Notes under the pieces: model-generated
Told to the model about the DNA's origin: nothing
The model's input: the letters and a program-made list of their open reading frames with translations, nothing else
Database searches by the model: none
Part shown: in pieces, positions 35,585 through 43,715 of the stretch
How positions within the stretch are numbered: the first letter of the stretch is position 1
Layout: each line of letters starts with the position of its first letter
Position numbers and translations under genes: made by a program
DNA from: Desulfobacteraceae bacterium
GTDB taxonomy: Bacteria > Desulfobacterota > Desulfobacteria > Desulfobacterales > Desulfosalsimonadaceae
Assembly: GCA_003599885.1 (NCBI GenBank)
Contig: QZKW01000080.1
Coordinates: forward strand, 1-64,000
DNA: 64,000 bases
Direction: 5' to 3'

Positions 35585-37402
35585 ATGGCACAATTACTTG
35601 CAGACAGACGGGATATTGATTTTGTGATTTGGGAACAGTTCAAGGGGGAAGAACTTTTAAAATACGACATGTATAAGGAATTCAACCGGAAAACCTGTGA
35701 CATGATCATCAATGAGGCCCGGAAATTGGCCATCAACGAAATGCTGCCCACACTTCAGGAAAGCGATGAAATCGGCGTGAAATTTGAGAATGGAACCGTA
35801 AAAGTTCCGGAATGCATGCGCCGGGTTCATAAACTCCTGCTGGAGGGCGAATGGGGCAATGTGAGTGTTCCGGCGGAAATGGGCGGGCAGGGCGCGCCGG
35901 GACTTGTGTCAACGGCAGCGGTGGAATATTTTATGGCAGCCAACTGGCCGTTATACACTTATGCGGCCATGGGTAACGGCACGGCAGACATGATTGAGAA
36001 ATACGGGACTGAAGAGCAGAAGAAGATGTATGTCCAGCGCCTGGTATCCGGAGAATGGGGCGGCACCATGCTGCTCACCGAAGCCAATGCGGGAACGGAC
36101 GTCGGCGCTCTGACCACCACAGCGGTCAAAAATGCGGACGGCAGCTATTCACTGACCGGAAATAAAATATTCATCACCAACGGCGAGCATGATCTGTGTG
36201 ATAATATCATTCACCCGGTTCTGGCCCGCATTGAAGGCGACCCGGCCGGAACCAAGGGCATTTCCATTTTTATCGTCCCGAAATTTTTCGTCAACCCGGA
36301 CGGCAGCCTGGGCGACCGCAATGACATCGTGTGTACAGGTACAGAAGAAAAGATGGGGATCCACGCCAGCGCCACCTGCAGCATGGCAATGGGTTCCAAA
36401 GGGAAATGCATCGGTTATCTGCTTGGCGAGGAACGCAAGGGCATGAAGATCATGTTCAACATGATGAACGGCGCACGCATGGGCACCGGTCTCCAGGCAT
36501 TGGCCTATGCCTCAGCCGCCTATCTTCTGGCTGTCAATTACGCAAGAGAAAGACTCCAGGGACGGGATCTGGTTAATTTCGCCAATCCCGAAGCCCCGTC
36601 AGTGGCCATCATCAACCATCCGGATGTCCGGCGCAATCTGCTGTGGATGAAATCCTATGTGGACGGCATGCGCAGTTTCTTTTATTATATGGCCATGTGC
36701 CGGACCCGTGGGGTGCTTGCGGCCACCACTGAAGAGCGGGAAAAATATGATGACATGTTTGAACTGCTGACTCCCTTGATCAAGGATTATCTGTCCGTGC
36801 ACGGTCACGAGGTCTGTGTCCAGGCCATCCAGGTGTATGGCGGGGCCGGTTACTGCAAGGATTATCCGGTGGAACAATACGCGCGCGACTGCAAAATCAC
36901 TTCTATTTTTGAAGGCACCAGCGGGGTTCAGGCCATGGACTTGCTTGCCCGAAAGCTGGGTATGAAAAAAGGCCAGGTGTTTATTAATTTCCTGACTGAA
37001 ATCCAGAAAACAGTGGCGGATGCCAAAAAAATCGATGGGTTAACGGATCTTGCCGAAAAGTTGGAAGCCCTGGCCAACCGGCTGGGAGAAACCGCCATGA
37101 ACCTCGGCGGCAAGGCCATGTCCCTGGAATTTAAGACCGCGTTCGCCCATTCCGTGCCGTTCCTCGAAACCGTTGGCGATACCATCATGGCCTGGATGCT
37201 TTTGTGGCGGGCGTCCGCCGCTTCCCATCAACTCGGCAACGGAGTTAAGGCGAAAGATGTGGTTTTTTATCAGAGTCAGTTAAAAACTGCTGAATTTTTT
37301 ATGAAAACACTTATTCCGGTCACCATGGGAAAACTCGATGCCATTAAGGGATTCTGTCCCGCAGCCATCGAGATTGACGATGCGGGTTTCGGCGGTCTGT
37401 AA
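35585..37402 (+). CDS. Acyl-CoA dehydrogenase (large FadE-type)
   Basis: 605 residues; AGGAGG precedes the ATG. The FAD/substrate region has GTMLLTEANAGTDVGALTT and the catalytic-base segment is ITSIFEGTSGVQ (about 438-449) with the family Glu. The extra C-terminal domain of about 130 residues is that of the long bacterial enzymes (AcDH C-terminal). It oxidises an acyl-CoA to the 2-enoyl-CoA, giving electrons to ETF; no etf genes are in the window. First gene of an operon with the enoyl-CoA hydratase and the dehydratase homologue. Confidence 0.88.
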   Translation: MAQLLADRRDIDFVIWEQFKGEELLKYDMYKEFNRKTCDMIINEARKLAINEMLPTLQESDEIGVKFENGTVKVPECMRRVHKLLLEGEWGNVSVPAEMGGQGAPGLVSTAAVEYFMAANWPLYTYAAMGNGTADMIEKYGTEEQKKMYVQRLVSGEWGGTMLLTEANAGTDVGALTTTAVKNADGSYSLTGNKIFITNGEHDLCDNIIHPVLARIEGDPAGTKGISIFIVPKFFVNPDGSLGDRNDIVCTGTEEKMGIHASATCSMAMGSKGKCIGYLLGEERKGMKIMFNMMNGARMGTGLQALAYASAAYLLAVNYARERLQGRDLVNFANPEAPSVAIINHPDVRRNLLWMKSYVDGMRSFFYYMAMCRTRGVLAATTEEREKYDDMFELLTPLIKDYLSVHGHEVCVQAIQVYGGAGYCKDYPVEQYARDCKITSIFEGTSGVQAMDLLARKLGMKKGQVFINFLTEIQKTVADAKKIDGLTDLAEKLEALANRLGETAMNLGGKAMSLEFKTAFAHSVPFLETVGDTIMAWMLLWRASAASHQLGNGVKAKDVVFYQSQLKTAEFFMKTLIPVTMGKLDAIKGFCPAAIEIDDAGFGGL

Positions 37403-37423
37403 TTTTTTAGTCATTTACTGTTC

Positions 37424-37455
37424 CCGCTGAAGGGAATTTCCCCGCCCTTCAGCGG
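37424..37455 (+). other. Intercistronic 11-bp perfect hairpin
   Basis: CCGCTGAAGGG (37424-37434) and CCCTTCAGCGG (37445-37455) pair perfectly around 10 bases. No T-run follows, so it is more likely an mRNA-processing or stability element between the dehydrogenase and hydratase genes than a terminator. Confidence 0.6.
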
Positions 37456-37481
37456 TCCCTTAACGGTAAAGGAAAACACGA

Positions 37482-38252
37482 ATGAGCTATGATAATTTCA
37501 TTTATGAAAAAAAAGAAGCTGTCGGCATCATCACCATTAACCGTCCGCCAGCCAACAGCTGGAGCTTTGCAGCCATAGAAGAGTTTGAAACAATGCTCGA
37601 TGTGATTGAGTCTGACGCGGATGTCCGTGTGATTATTATTACCGGGGCCGGAAACAAGTGTTTTTCAGCCGGCATGGATGTGGCGGATGCGGCCAAATCG
37701 CCCGGTATCGGCGATAAAGGCAATGCCGTCTGGCGGAAGGTCGATCAATTTTCCAAGCCCGTTATTGCGGCCATTAACGGACATGCTCTGGGCGGAGGTC
37801 TTGAACTGGCGTTGTCCTGCCATTTCAGGATCATGGCGGACCATCCAAAGGCAAAGGTCGGGCTGACCGAGCTTAATTTGGCCATTATTCCCGGGTGGGG
37901 TGGTACGCAGCGTCTGTATCGGATAGTCGGGAAGGCGGCCGCCCTGGATATGATCCTGTTCAGCAAGCGCATTGACGCCAAAGAAGCGTATGCCATCGGG
38001 CTCGTCAATCAGATTACCCCGCCTGAAACCCTGATGGCCGATGCCCTTGCCTTTGCCGGCCGTTTGGCCCTGCGCCCGCCCATTGCTGTCAGTTGCGTAT
38101 TAAAGGCTATTTCCGCAGGCATTTAAGAGGGGCTGGACAAGGGGCTGGCCGTGGAAAGGGAAGGCGGCCGCACAGTGGCCGCATCCCAGGATGCCATAGA
38201 AGGCTTTACGGCTTTTTTTGAAAAAAGAGAACCGGTGTTCAAAGGTAAATGA
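37482..38252 (+). pseudogene. Enoyl-CoA hydratase/isomerase interrupted by an in-frame TAA
   Basis: The crotonase fold is intact to residue 214: ITINRPPANSWSF, SAGMDVAD and the oxyanion/active-site region GHALGGGLELALSCHFRI, GLTELNLAIIPGWGG. A TAA at 38124-38126 (codon 215) then stops the frame, but the same frame continues with family-like C-terminal sequence (EGLDKGLAVEREGG, AIEGFTAFFEKREPVFKGK) to a TGA at 38250. Relatives usually have a Tyr at the stop position, one base away from TAA. If real, the protein lacks its last about 41 residues, which form the trimer-contact helices. A sequencing error is the simplest alternative. Confidence 0.85.
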
Positions 38253-38272
38253 TGGATTGAGCGCAGGAGGCA

Positions 38273-39739
38273 TTGACCATGTTAATGACAGCAGCACAAT
38301 ATGAAGACAGTCTCCGGCGGCTGAGCCTGAAGGTTTATATGTTCGGGCAGCGGGTGGATAATGTGGTGGACGACCCCATCATCCGTCCGTCAATGAACGC
38401 CGTGGCCAAAACCTATGAACTGGCCCATATGCCGGAATATCGGGACATCATGACAGCCACATCCCCTATCTCCGGGAACACGATCAACCGGTTTACCCAC
38501 ATTCATCAGAACACGAATGATCTCGTGAAAAAAACCAAAATGGGCCGTCTGCTGGGTCGTCATACGGGATGCTGTTTTCAGCGCTGCGTGGGCATGGATT
38601 CGTTAAATGCCCTGTCCATTGTCACGTTTGACATGGACCGGAAGCTCGGCACCACCTATTATAAACGTTTTCTGGATTATCTGGCTTATGTTCAGGAAAA
38701 CGACCTGACCTGCGACGGGGCCATGACCGATCCCAAAGGCGACCGGTCGCTGCCCCCGCATTTGCAGGCGGACCCGGATATGTACCTGCATATTGTGGAT
38801 GAAACCAGAGACGGCATAATTGTCCGGGGTGCCAAAGCCCACCAGACCGGGGCCGTGAATTCCCATGAGGTCATTGTTATGCCCACCATTTCCATGCGGG
38901 AGGCTGACCGGGATTATGCGGTGTCTTTCGCCCTGCCCAGTGATGCGGAAGGCGTCACTTATATTATGGGCCGGCAGTCCTGCGACACTCGCAAGCAGGA
39001 AGGGGACGGCATAAACGCGGGCATGGATGTAGGCAACGCGCTGTTTGGCGGTCACGAGGCGCTGATTGTCTTTGATGATGTCTTTGTCCCCTGGGACCGG
39101 GTGTTCATGTGCCGGGAATATGCCTTTACCGGGTCGCTGGTGGAGAAATTCGCTTCCTATCACCGTCAGAGCTATGCATGTAAGGCCGGGGTCGGGGATG
39201 TGCTGATCGGAGCGGCGCAAACCATTGCCGAATACAACGGCAGCGACAAAGCCTCGCACGTAAAAGACAAGCTCATCGAGATGAATCACCTGAATGAAAC
39301 CTTATACTGCGGCTCACTGTCATGTGCTGCCGAAGGCCATGCAGAGCCGTGCGGCACGTATTGCGTCAACACCTTGCTGGCCAATGTCTCCAAACAGAAC
39401 GTCACCCGCTTTCCCTATGAAATCGCCCGCCTGGCTCAGGATATCGCCGGAGGGCTGATGGTCACCCTGCCTTCGGAAGCGGATTTCAAGTCCCCTGAAA
39501 CCGGCCCGTGGCTTGAAAAATACTTTAAGGGTAATCCGGCAGCATCCACCCAAAACCGGATGCGCATTCTCCGTTTGATCGAAAATTTAACATTAGGCAC
39601 CGCAGCGGTCGGATATCTCACCGAATCCATGCACGGGGCCGGTTCACCACAGGCCCAGCGGATCATGATCTCACGCCAGGTGGACATGAAAGATAAGCAG
39701 CATCACGCCAAAAAGTTATGCGGGATTGATGAAACTTGA
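38273..39739 (+). CDS. abfD: 4-hydroxybutyryl-CoA dehydratase-like Fe-S flavoprotein
   Basis: 488 residues, full length. This family dehydrates 4-hydroxybutyryl-CoA to crotonyl-CoA with FAD and a [4Fe-4S] cluster. Cys99 and Cys103 (TGCCFQRCVG) match known cluster ligands; HQTGAVNSHE holds the flavin-site Thr190; Glu260 and His295 (YHRQSY) follow. The last ligand, Cys301, comes two residues after Tyr299, whereas I recall three in the clostridial enzyme, so one residue seems deleted there. The context with an acyl-CoA dehydrogenase and hydratase suggests a 4-hydroxyacyl- or vinylacyl-CoA substrate. A vinylacetyl-CoA isomerase role is possible. Confidence 0.8.
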   Translation: MTMLMTAAQYEDSLRRLSLKVYMFGQRVDNVVDDPIIRPSMNAVAKTYELAHMPEYRDIMTATSPISGNTINRFTHIHQNTNDLVKKTKMGRLLGRHTGCCFQRCVGMDSLNALSIVTFDMDRKLGTTYYKRFLDYLAYVQENDLTCDGAMTDPKGDRSLPPHLQADPDMYLHIVDETRDGIIVRGAKAHQTGAVNSHEVIVMPTISMREADRDYAVSFALPSDAEGVTYIMGRQSCDTRKQEGDGINAGMDVGNALFGGHEALIVFDDVFVPWDRVFMCREYAFTGSLVEKFASYHRQSYACKAGVGDVLIGAAQTIAEYNGSDKASHVKDKLIEMNHLNETLYCGSLSCAAEGHAEPCGTYCVNTLLANVSKQNVTRFPYEIARLAQDIAGGLMVTLPSEADFKSPETGPWLEKYFKGNPAASTQNRMRILRLIENLTLGTAAVGYLTESMHGAGSPQAQRIMISRQVDMKDKQHHAKKLCGIDET

Positions 39740-39749
39740 TGCAAGCCTA

Positions 39750-39893
39750 CTAAAATATCTGCCGCCGGTCGATGCCGCATCTTCTGTCCAAAATTTTTCT
39801 GTGCTTTTCGCCCTTGTAGAAAGGATCAGGCATTGAACGCCGATCATCAATGATTCTTCTTTCTTTTCCAGCACGTTTCTCCGGTTTTTTCAT
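39750..39893 (-). CDS. Small Arg/Lys/Asp-rich protein (47 residues)
   Basis: Reading ATG 39893 to TAG 39750 gives 47 residues starting MKKPEKRAGKERRIIDDRRS and ending in GIDRRQIF. A good Shine-Dalgarno (AGGGAGA) lies about 8 bases upstream. The repeated DRR pattern resembles short charged proteins seen in deltaproteobacteria, whose function is unknown. It lies downstream of a decayed BrnT-like stretch on the same strand. Confidence 0.5.
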   Translation of the reverse strand: MKKPEKRAGKERRIIDDRRSMPDPFYKGEKHRKILDRRCGIDRRQIF

Positions 39894-39899
39894 GGCGGT

Positions 39900-40086
39900 T
39901 TCTCCCTTTTAAAAATCGTTGGTCTGAAAAATAAAAAAGCGTGAAGCCACGTTCCCGATCGGGAATATCTTTAGCGGATGTGATCGCGATTAACGTTTCA
40001 GCGATTGTCAGCGTGCGTACAGTAGAGAAGAGGGATGGACAGTTTACAAGGTATTTCGGATCAGAAAGAAGTCGTTGGAAGCACAA
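39900..40086 (-). pseudogene. Possible BrnT-like toxin remnant
   Basis: On the minus strand the segment encodes ETLIAITSAKDIPDRERGF, similar to the C-terminal BrnT pattern IRIISARxAxxRER. A second frame just upstream reads SIPLLYCTHADN, which could be the preceding strand, implying a frameshift. No complete frame exists. Weak assignment. Confidence 0.2.
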
Positions 40087-40176
40087 ACAGAAGTGTCTGT
40101 TGAATGGATAATATATGTTAAAAATTTATCATAAATAATTTCAAATTCAAGAAAAAAATTCAGATCTCCATACGAG

Positions 40177-40203
40177 AATGCGCATCAGACGGTCAAGCGC
40201 ATT
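40177..40203. other. Inverted repeat upstream of the HEAT/HD-GYP operon
   Basis: AATGCGC (40177-40183) and GCGCATT (40197-40203) face each other across 13 bases. It lies in the about 210-bp leader before the HEAT gene; no other element is seen in that leader. Confidence 0.3.
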
Positions 40204-40374
40204 TTAAACCCTGGCGATGAGAGTCTGTTGTATAGAGAATCTTTTTGCACTTTTGTGTAAATCTGGTAATGTTTTTTAAGAAATACAAGACGGGGTCAGA
40301 TGAATCTGTTTATGTTCATAAAGCCAGACCGGATGTCGTTGCTGTGGCGGGAGAATGAAATCAAAGGTAATGGA

Positions 40375-42033
40375 ATGGAAACAGGCGAAGAAATAAAAGC
40401 TGCAAAAGGCATTCTTCAGATATTGCTTAAGGCGAGAAAGAACCTGAGGCTGTATCCGGCGAATAATCCCGTATATGCCAAAACCCTTGAAGAAAGTTTT
40501 GAGAAATTCACCCGGTTTTTCCAGTTCCAGGATCAGTTGATATTCCGTATCCGGTTATATGATATCTATTATATGGATGAATTGGTTTATCATAACACGG
40601 ACCAGAAGAACGAGAATCTGTCGTTTTTTTTGTTTAAAGATGGATTGCGGGAGCTGACATTTCAAAAAAAAATGCCTGTTGAGGAATTGACGTCTTTTAT
40701 AAAAATCATTTCCATGGATTTTGAACAGGATGTTTTGGATGATGATGTTGTCACCCTTTTCTGGGAAGCGGATTTTTCGTATATCCGATATGTTGTTGAA
40801 GATGAAGTCCTTGCTGATGAAGACTATGAAGCCCAGGCGGTCGCAGGGGTTAAAGCAAGACAAACAGAACCCGGCAGTTTTCAGGCGGCTTATGATGATG
40901 CAACGGCAGTGGAGATCAAAATTCAGAACCCGGCCATTGTATCGCTGACAGAAAGCGATCTGAAAATGCTTTTTATCGAACTTGAAGATGATGCAAAAGA
41001 TAAAATCGACAAGTTCATGACCATTATATTTGAGATTTTTTATAAGGCGAAAACCGCCAAAGAAGTTGAGGATGTCGTCGGTTTTTTTAACAGCGCCATT
41101 GAATATGCCGTCAGACAGGGGAATATTCAGGCCGTTATGAATACTCTGGAAAGGCTTGCCCAGATAGCGCAAAGCTCCCGCGTCAACGAAATCGTAAAAC
41201 ACCACATCAAAAGCGTATTCCATTTTACAGGCAGCCAGCAGATCCTTGATCTGGTCGGTCAGCACTTCGACAGCGGGCTGAAGCCCGATCCCAAACCCTT
41301 TCAAGAGTTGATCCGATTTCTTGATAAAGATTCGATCCCGCATTTGATGGACTTGCTTGGGAATCTGGACAGTATCTACGCCCGCAAAGTCATCATTGAC
41401 GCGCTTGTGTATTTATGTCCGAAAAGCCTCTTGACCATCACCAAGGGTTTAAGCAGCCCCAAATGGTATGTTGTCCGGAATATTATTTATATTTTAAGAG
41501 AAAACAAGGACAGCCGGGCAGTGGAATACCTTTTGAAGACAGTCAGCCACCCGGATCTTCGAGTGAGAAAAGAGGTAATCAGGGCCTTGGGCGAGCTGGG
41601 TGATTCGCGGGTATTGCCTGCTCTTCAGTCATTTCTTGATGATCCGGATATGCAGACGAGACTGGCTGCGGTGAGGGCGCTGGGAAGTCTGTCGTCCGGG
41701 CAGGCCAAAGCAATGGTCCTGGTGAAAATTTCGGAAAAAGCGTTTAATGATAAATCGTTTAATGAAAAAAAAGAATTTTTTCATGTTCTGGCTATCTGGA
41801 AAGATAAGGAAGTTGTTGATTTTTTAATCAAAACACTTATGAAAACCGCCCTGTTCGGCAGTGCAAAGGTCTATGAAAGCAAGGCCTGCGCCGCCTACAG
41901 CTTAGGCATGATAGGCGATAGAAGCGCATTGCCTTATTTATTCAAGTGCCGGGGAGCGCATAATAAATTGCTGCAGAAATTTTCAGAAACCGCGATTCAA
42001 AGGATAGAAGATGAAAACCGCATACAGAGCTGA
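40375..42033 (+). CDS. HEAT-repeat protein coupled to an HD-GYP protein
   Basis: About 552 residues from ATG 40375; the frame is open back to 40300, but family-like sequence (KGILQILLKARKNLRLYPAN) begins after this ATG. HEAT repeats occupy about 330-545 (DSRAVEYLLKTVSHPDLRVRKEVIRALGEL-type units). The N-terminal part is also found before response regulators and phosphodiesterases of this group. The stop overlaps the next start by 23 bases. Probably a scaffold partner of the HD-GYP enzyme. Confidence 0.75.
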   Translation: METGEEIKAAKGILQILLKARKNLRLYPANNPVYAKTLEESFEKFTRFFQFQDQLIFRIRLYDIYYMDELVYHNTDQKNENLSFFLFKDGLRELTFQKKMPVEELTSFIKIISMDFEQDVLDDDVVTLFWEADFSYIRYVVEDEVLADEDYEAQAVAGVKARQTEPGSFQAAYDDATAVEIKIQNPAIVSLTESDLKMLFIELEDDAKDKIDKFMTIIFEIFYKAKTAKEVEDVVGFFNSAIEYAVRQGNIQAVMNTLERLAQIAQSSRVNEIVKHHIKSVFHFTGSQQILDLVGQHFDSGLKPDPKPFQELIRFLDKDSIPHLMDLLGNLDSIYARKVIIDALVYLCPKSLLTITKGLSSPKWYVVRNIIYILRENKDSRAVEYLLKTVSHPDLRVRKEVIRALGELGDSRVLPALQSFLDDPDMQTRLAAVRALGSLSSGQAKAMVLVKISEKAFNDKSFNEKKEFFHVLAIWKDKEVVDFLIKTLMKTALFGSAKVYESKACAAYSLGMIGDRSALPYLFKCRGAHNKLLQKFSETAIQRIEDENRIQS

Positions 42034-43414
42034 TTCGCCGAAGGCGAAAGGGGAGATGATAAACCAGCTCGCCGTTGTCCTGCGATCGGCCGAAGTGCAT
42101 CATGTCGATAATATCGCGGTGACAAATGCCATCAGTCGGCTGGAGGCCCTGGTTTCAGAATTTGTTCAATTGGAAAATATCTTGATTCTTGAGCTGAGAG
42201 GCGAGTTCTTTTTTGTGAATGAATTCCGAATCCGGTATTCTTCGGAGGTCATGATCAATTTTGATTACCTTGTCCGGCTATTCAAATCTCTGGATGTCGG
42301 CACACTGGTCTTTCAAAACGATCTGTCTGCAGCGGATATCTCCGTTTTAACAAAGGTTCTCGTTGAAGCATCGTCTGGTGTTTCGTTTGAGGTTCTTCAG
42401 GAAAAACTGTCTCATGTGAACAGCATACAGATTGAGAAGCTTAAACATGTTATTGAAGCGGATCTTCTGGATACCCGCAAGATGGTGAAAAAAACCTATT
42501 TCAAAGCCGTATCCGTGGCAAAAAGCGTTATGAGCTCTATCCGCAGTGGTGATGAGGCGGTTGATCTTAAAAAAGCCAAGCGTATGGTTGTGTCCATGGT
42601 CAATCATATTCTGGATGAGGAGCAGTTGTTACTGGGCATGGCTTCCATCAAAGATTACGATGAGTACACCTACCACCACTCGGTCAATGTCAGTATTTTT
42701 TCGATTTCTCTGGGGCAACGCCTGGGCCTGTCCATGAAGCAATTGACGGAACTCGGCATGGTTGCACTGTTTCACGATATCGGGAAGATGGTAATCCCCA
42801 CCGAAATTCTGAACAAGCCAACCCGTTTGAATGACGAAGAATGGGGTGTTATAAAAAAACATCCCGTGGAAGGGGTCCGGATTCTGTTGAAGATGAAGCG
42901 TTTGGATTACACCTCTATCCGGAGCGCCATCGTGTCGTTTGAGCATCATATATTTTATAATAACACCGGTTATCCCTCGGTAAAAAAGTATCCACCACTG
43001 GATCTATACAGCAGAATTGTCAGTCTTGCGGATCAATACGATGCCATGACATCTGCGCGGGTGTATTCAAGAACGCCCATGTCTCCGGATAAGGCATTGA
43101 ATCTTATGATGAAGCAGGCCGGTACACAACTTGATCCCTTATTGCTGCAGTTTTTTATTAATATGGTGGGCGTGTATCCCATCGGTACGCTTGTGATGCT
43201 GGATTCAAATGAGTTGGGTCTTGTTTATGAAATCAATCCGATCTTTGTCGATCGGCCCCACATCATGATCCTTACGGACCGCCTGGGACAGCGGGTAACA
43301 GTCCATCCTTTTGATTTATCAAATAAAAATGAGGAAGGGGCGTTTCAGAAATCCATCGTGAAAACAATGGATGCCAATGCTTATAAAGTCAATTTGGCGG
43401 AATATCTTTTATAA
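42011..43414 (+). CDS. HD-GYP domain phosphohydrolase
   Basis: 467 residues. Residues about 215-390 form the HD-GYP domain: YHHSVNVSIFS, LFHDIGK (about 254-258), KKHPVEGVR, FEHHIFYNNTGYP and LADQYDAMTS. This class hydrolyses cyclic di-GMP. The metal site (H, HD, H, HH, D) is kept, but the position after HH, usually Glu in the HHE motif, is Ile. The N-terminal about 200 residues are an uncharacterised region shared with the upstream HEAT protein's family. The overlap with the HEAT gene implies coupled synthesis. Activity on c-di-GMP is likely but not certain. Confidence 0.82.
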   Translation: MKTAYRADSPKAKGEMINQLAVVLRSAEVHHVDNIAVTNAISRLEALVSEFVQLENILILELRGEFFFVNEFRIRYSSEVMINFDYLVRLFKSLDVGTLVFQNDLSAADISVLTKVLVEASSGVSFEVLQEKLSHVNSIQIEKLKHVIEADLLDTRKMVKKTYFKAVSVAKSVMSSIRSGDEAVDLKKAKRMVVSMVNHILDEEQLLLGMASIKDYDEYTYHHSVNVSIFSISLGQRLGLSMKQLTELGMVALFHDIGKMVIPTEILNKPTRLNDEEWGVIKKHPVEGVRILLKMKRLDYTSIRSAIVSFEHHIFYNNTGYPSVKKYPPLDLYSRIVSLADQYDAMTSARVYSRTPMSPDKALNLMMKQAGTQLDPLLLQFFINMVGVYPIGTLVMLDSNELGLVYEINPIFVDRPHIMILTDRLGQRVTVHPFDLSNKNEEGAFQKSIVKTMDANAYKVNLAEYLL

Positions 43415-43487
43415 GCGCGGGCGTTAAACTTTATGATCAGGTTCAAAGAAACCAATGACACTTTCTAAATGCCCTTAAAATGCATCA

Positions 43488-43540
43488 CCCCTGTTACTCA
43501 ATCTTTATGATTGACAGAGGGGCTCTTAATAAGTTAAGAG
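43488..43540 (+). other. Two consecutive hairpins in the 3' region of the HD-GYP gene
   Basis: Hairpin A spans 43488-43522: CCCCTGT pairs with ACAGAGGGG (one bulge) and encloses CAATC/GATTG. Hairpin B is CTCTTAA (43523-43529) with TTAAGAG (43534-43540). A T-run at 43551 and a strong terminator at 43585 follow, giving a structured 3' end of about 140 bases. This gap (43415-43715) has no gene. Confidence 0.5.
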
Positions 43541-43584
43541 AAGCCTGCAGTTTTTTTATAAAAGATCCGATTCAATTTACACAT

Positions 43585-43627
43585 AAAGCCCGGAGGATTT
43601 AATAAAAAAATCCTCCGGGCTTTTTTT
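43585..43627 (+). terminator. Strong rho-independent terminator
   Basis: AAAGCCCGGAGGATTT (from 43585) pairs with AAATCCTCCGGGCTTT around a short A/T loop, then a run of T to 43627. It separates the HD-GYP operon from the helicase gene. Confidence 0.92.
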
Positions 43628-43715
43628 ATTGCCGGGCACACCGGGGCAAGAATGGGCCGTCCGGCCTGAAATAATTACATATCAGTCTCACACTAATTAA
43701 AGGAAACACTTATTA

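Noticed and set aside
39847-40086. 79-codon minus-strand gene read as a complete protein
   Set aside because: It mixes frames: only a BrnT-like stretch is recognisable, and its 3' part overlaps the better-supported 47-residue ORF in a different frame.
40100-40299. c-di-GMP riboswitch upstream of the HEAT/HD-GYP operon
   Set aside because: The leader has one inverted repeat but lacks the conserved GEMM core sequences.
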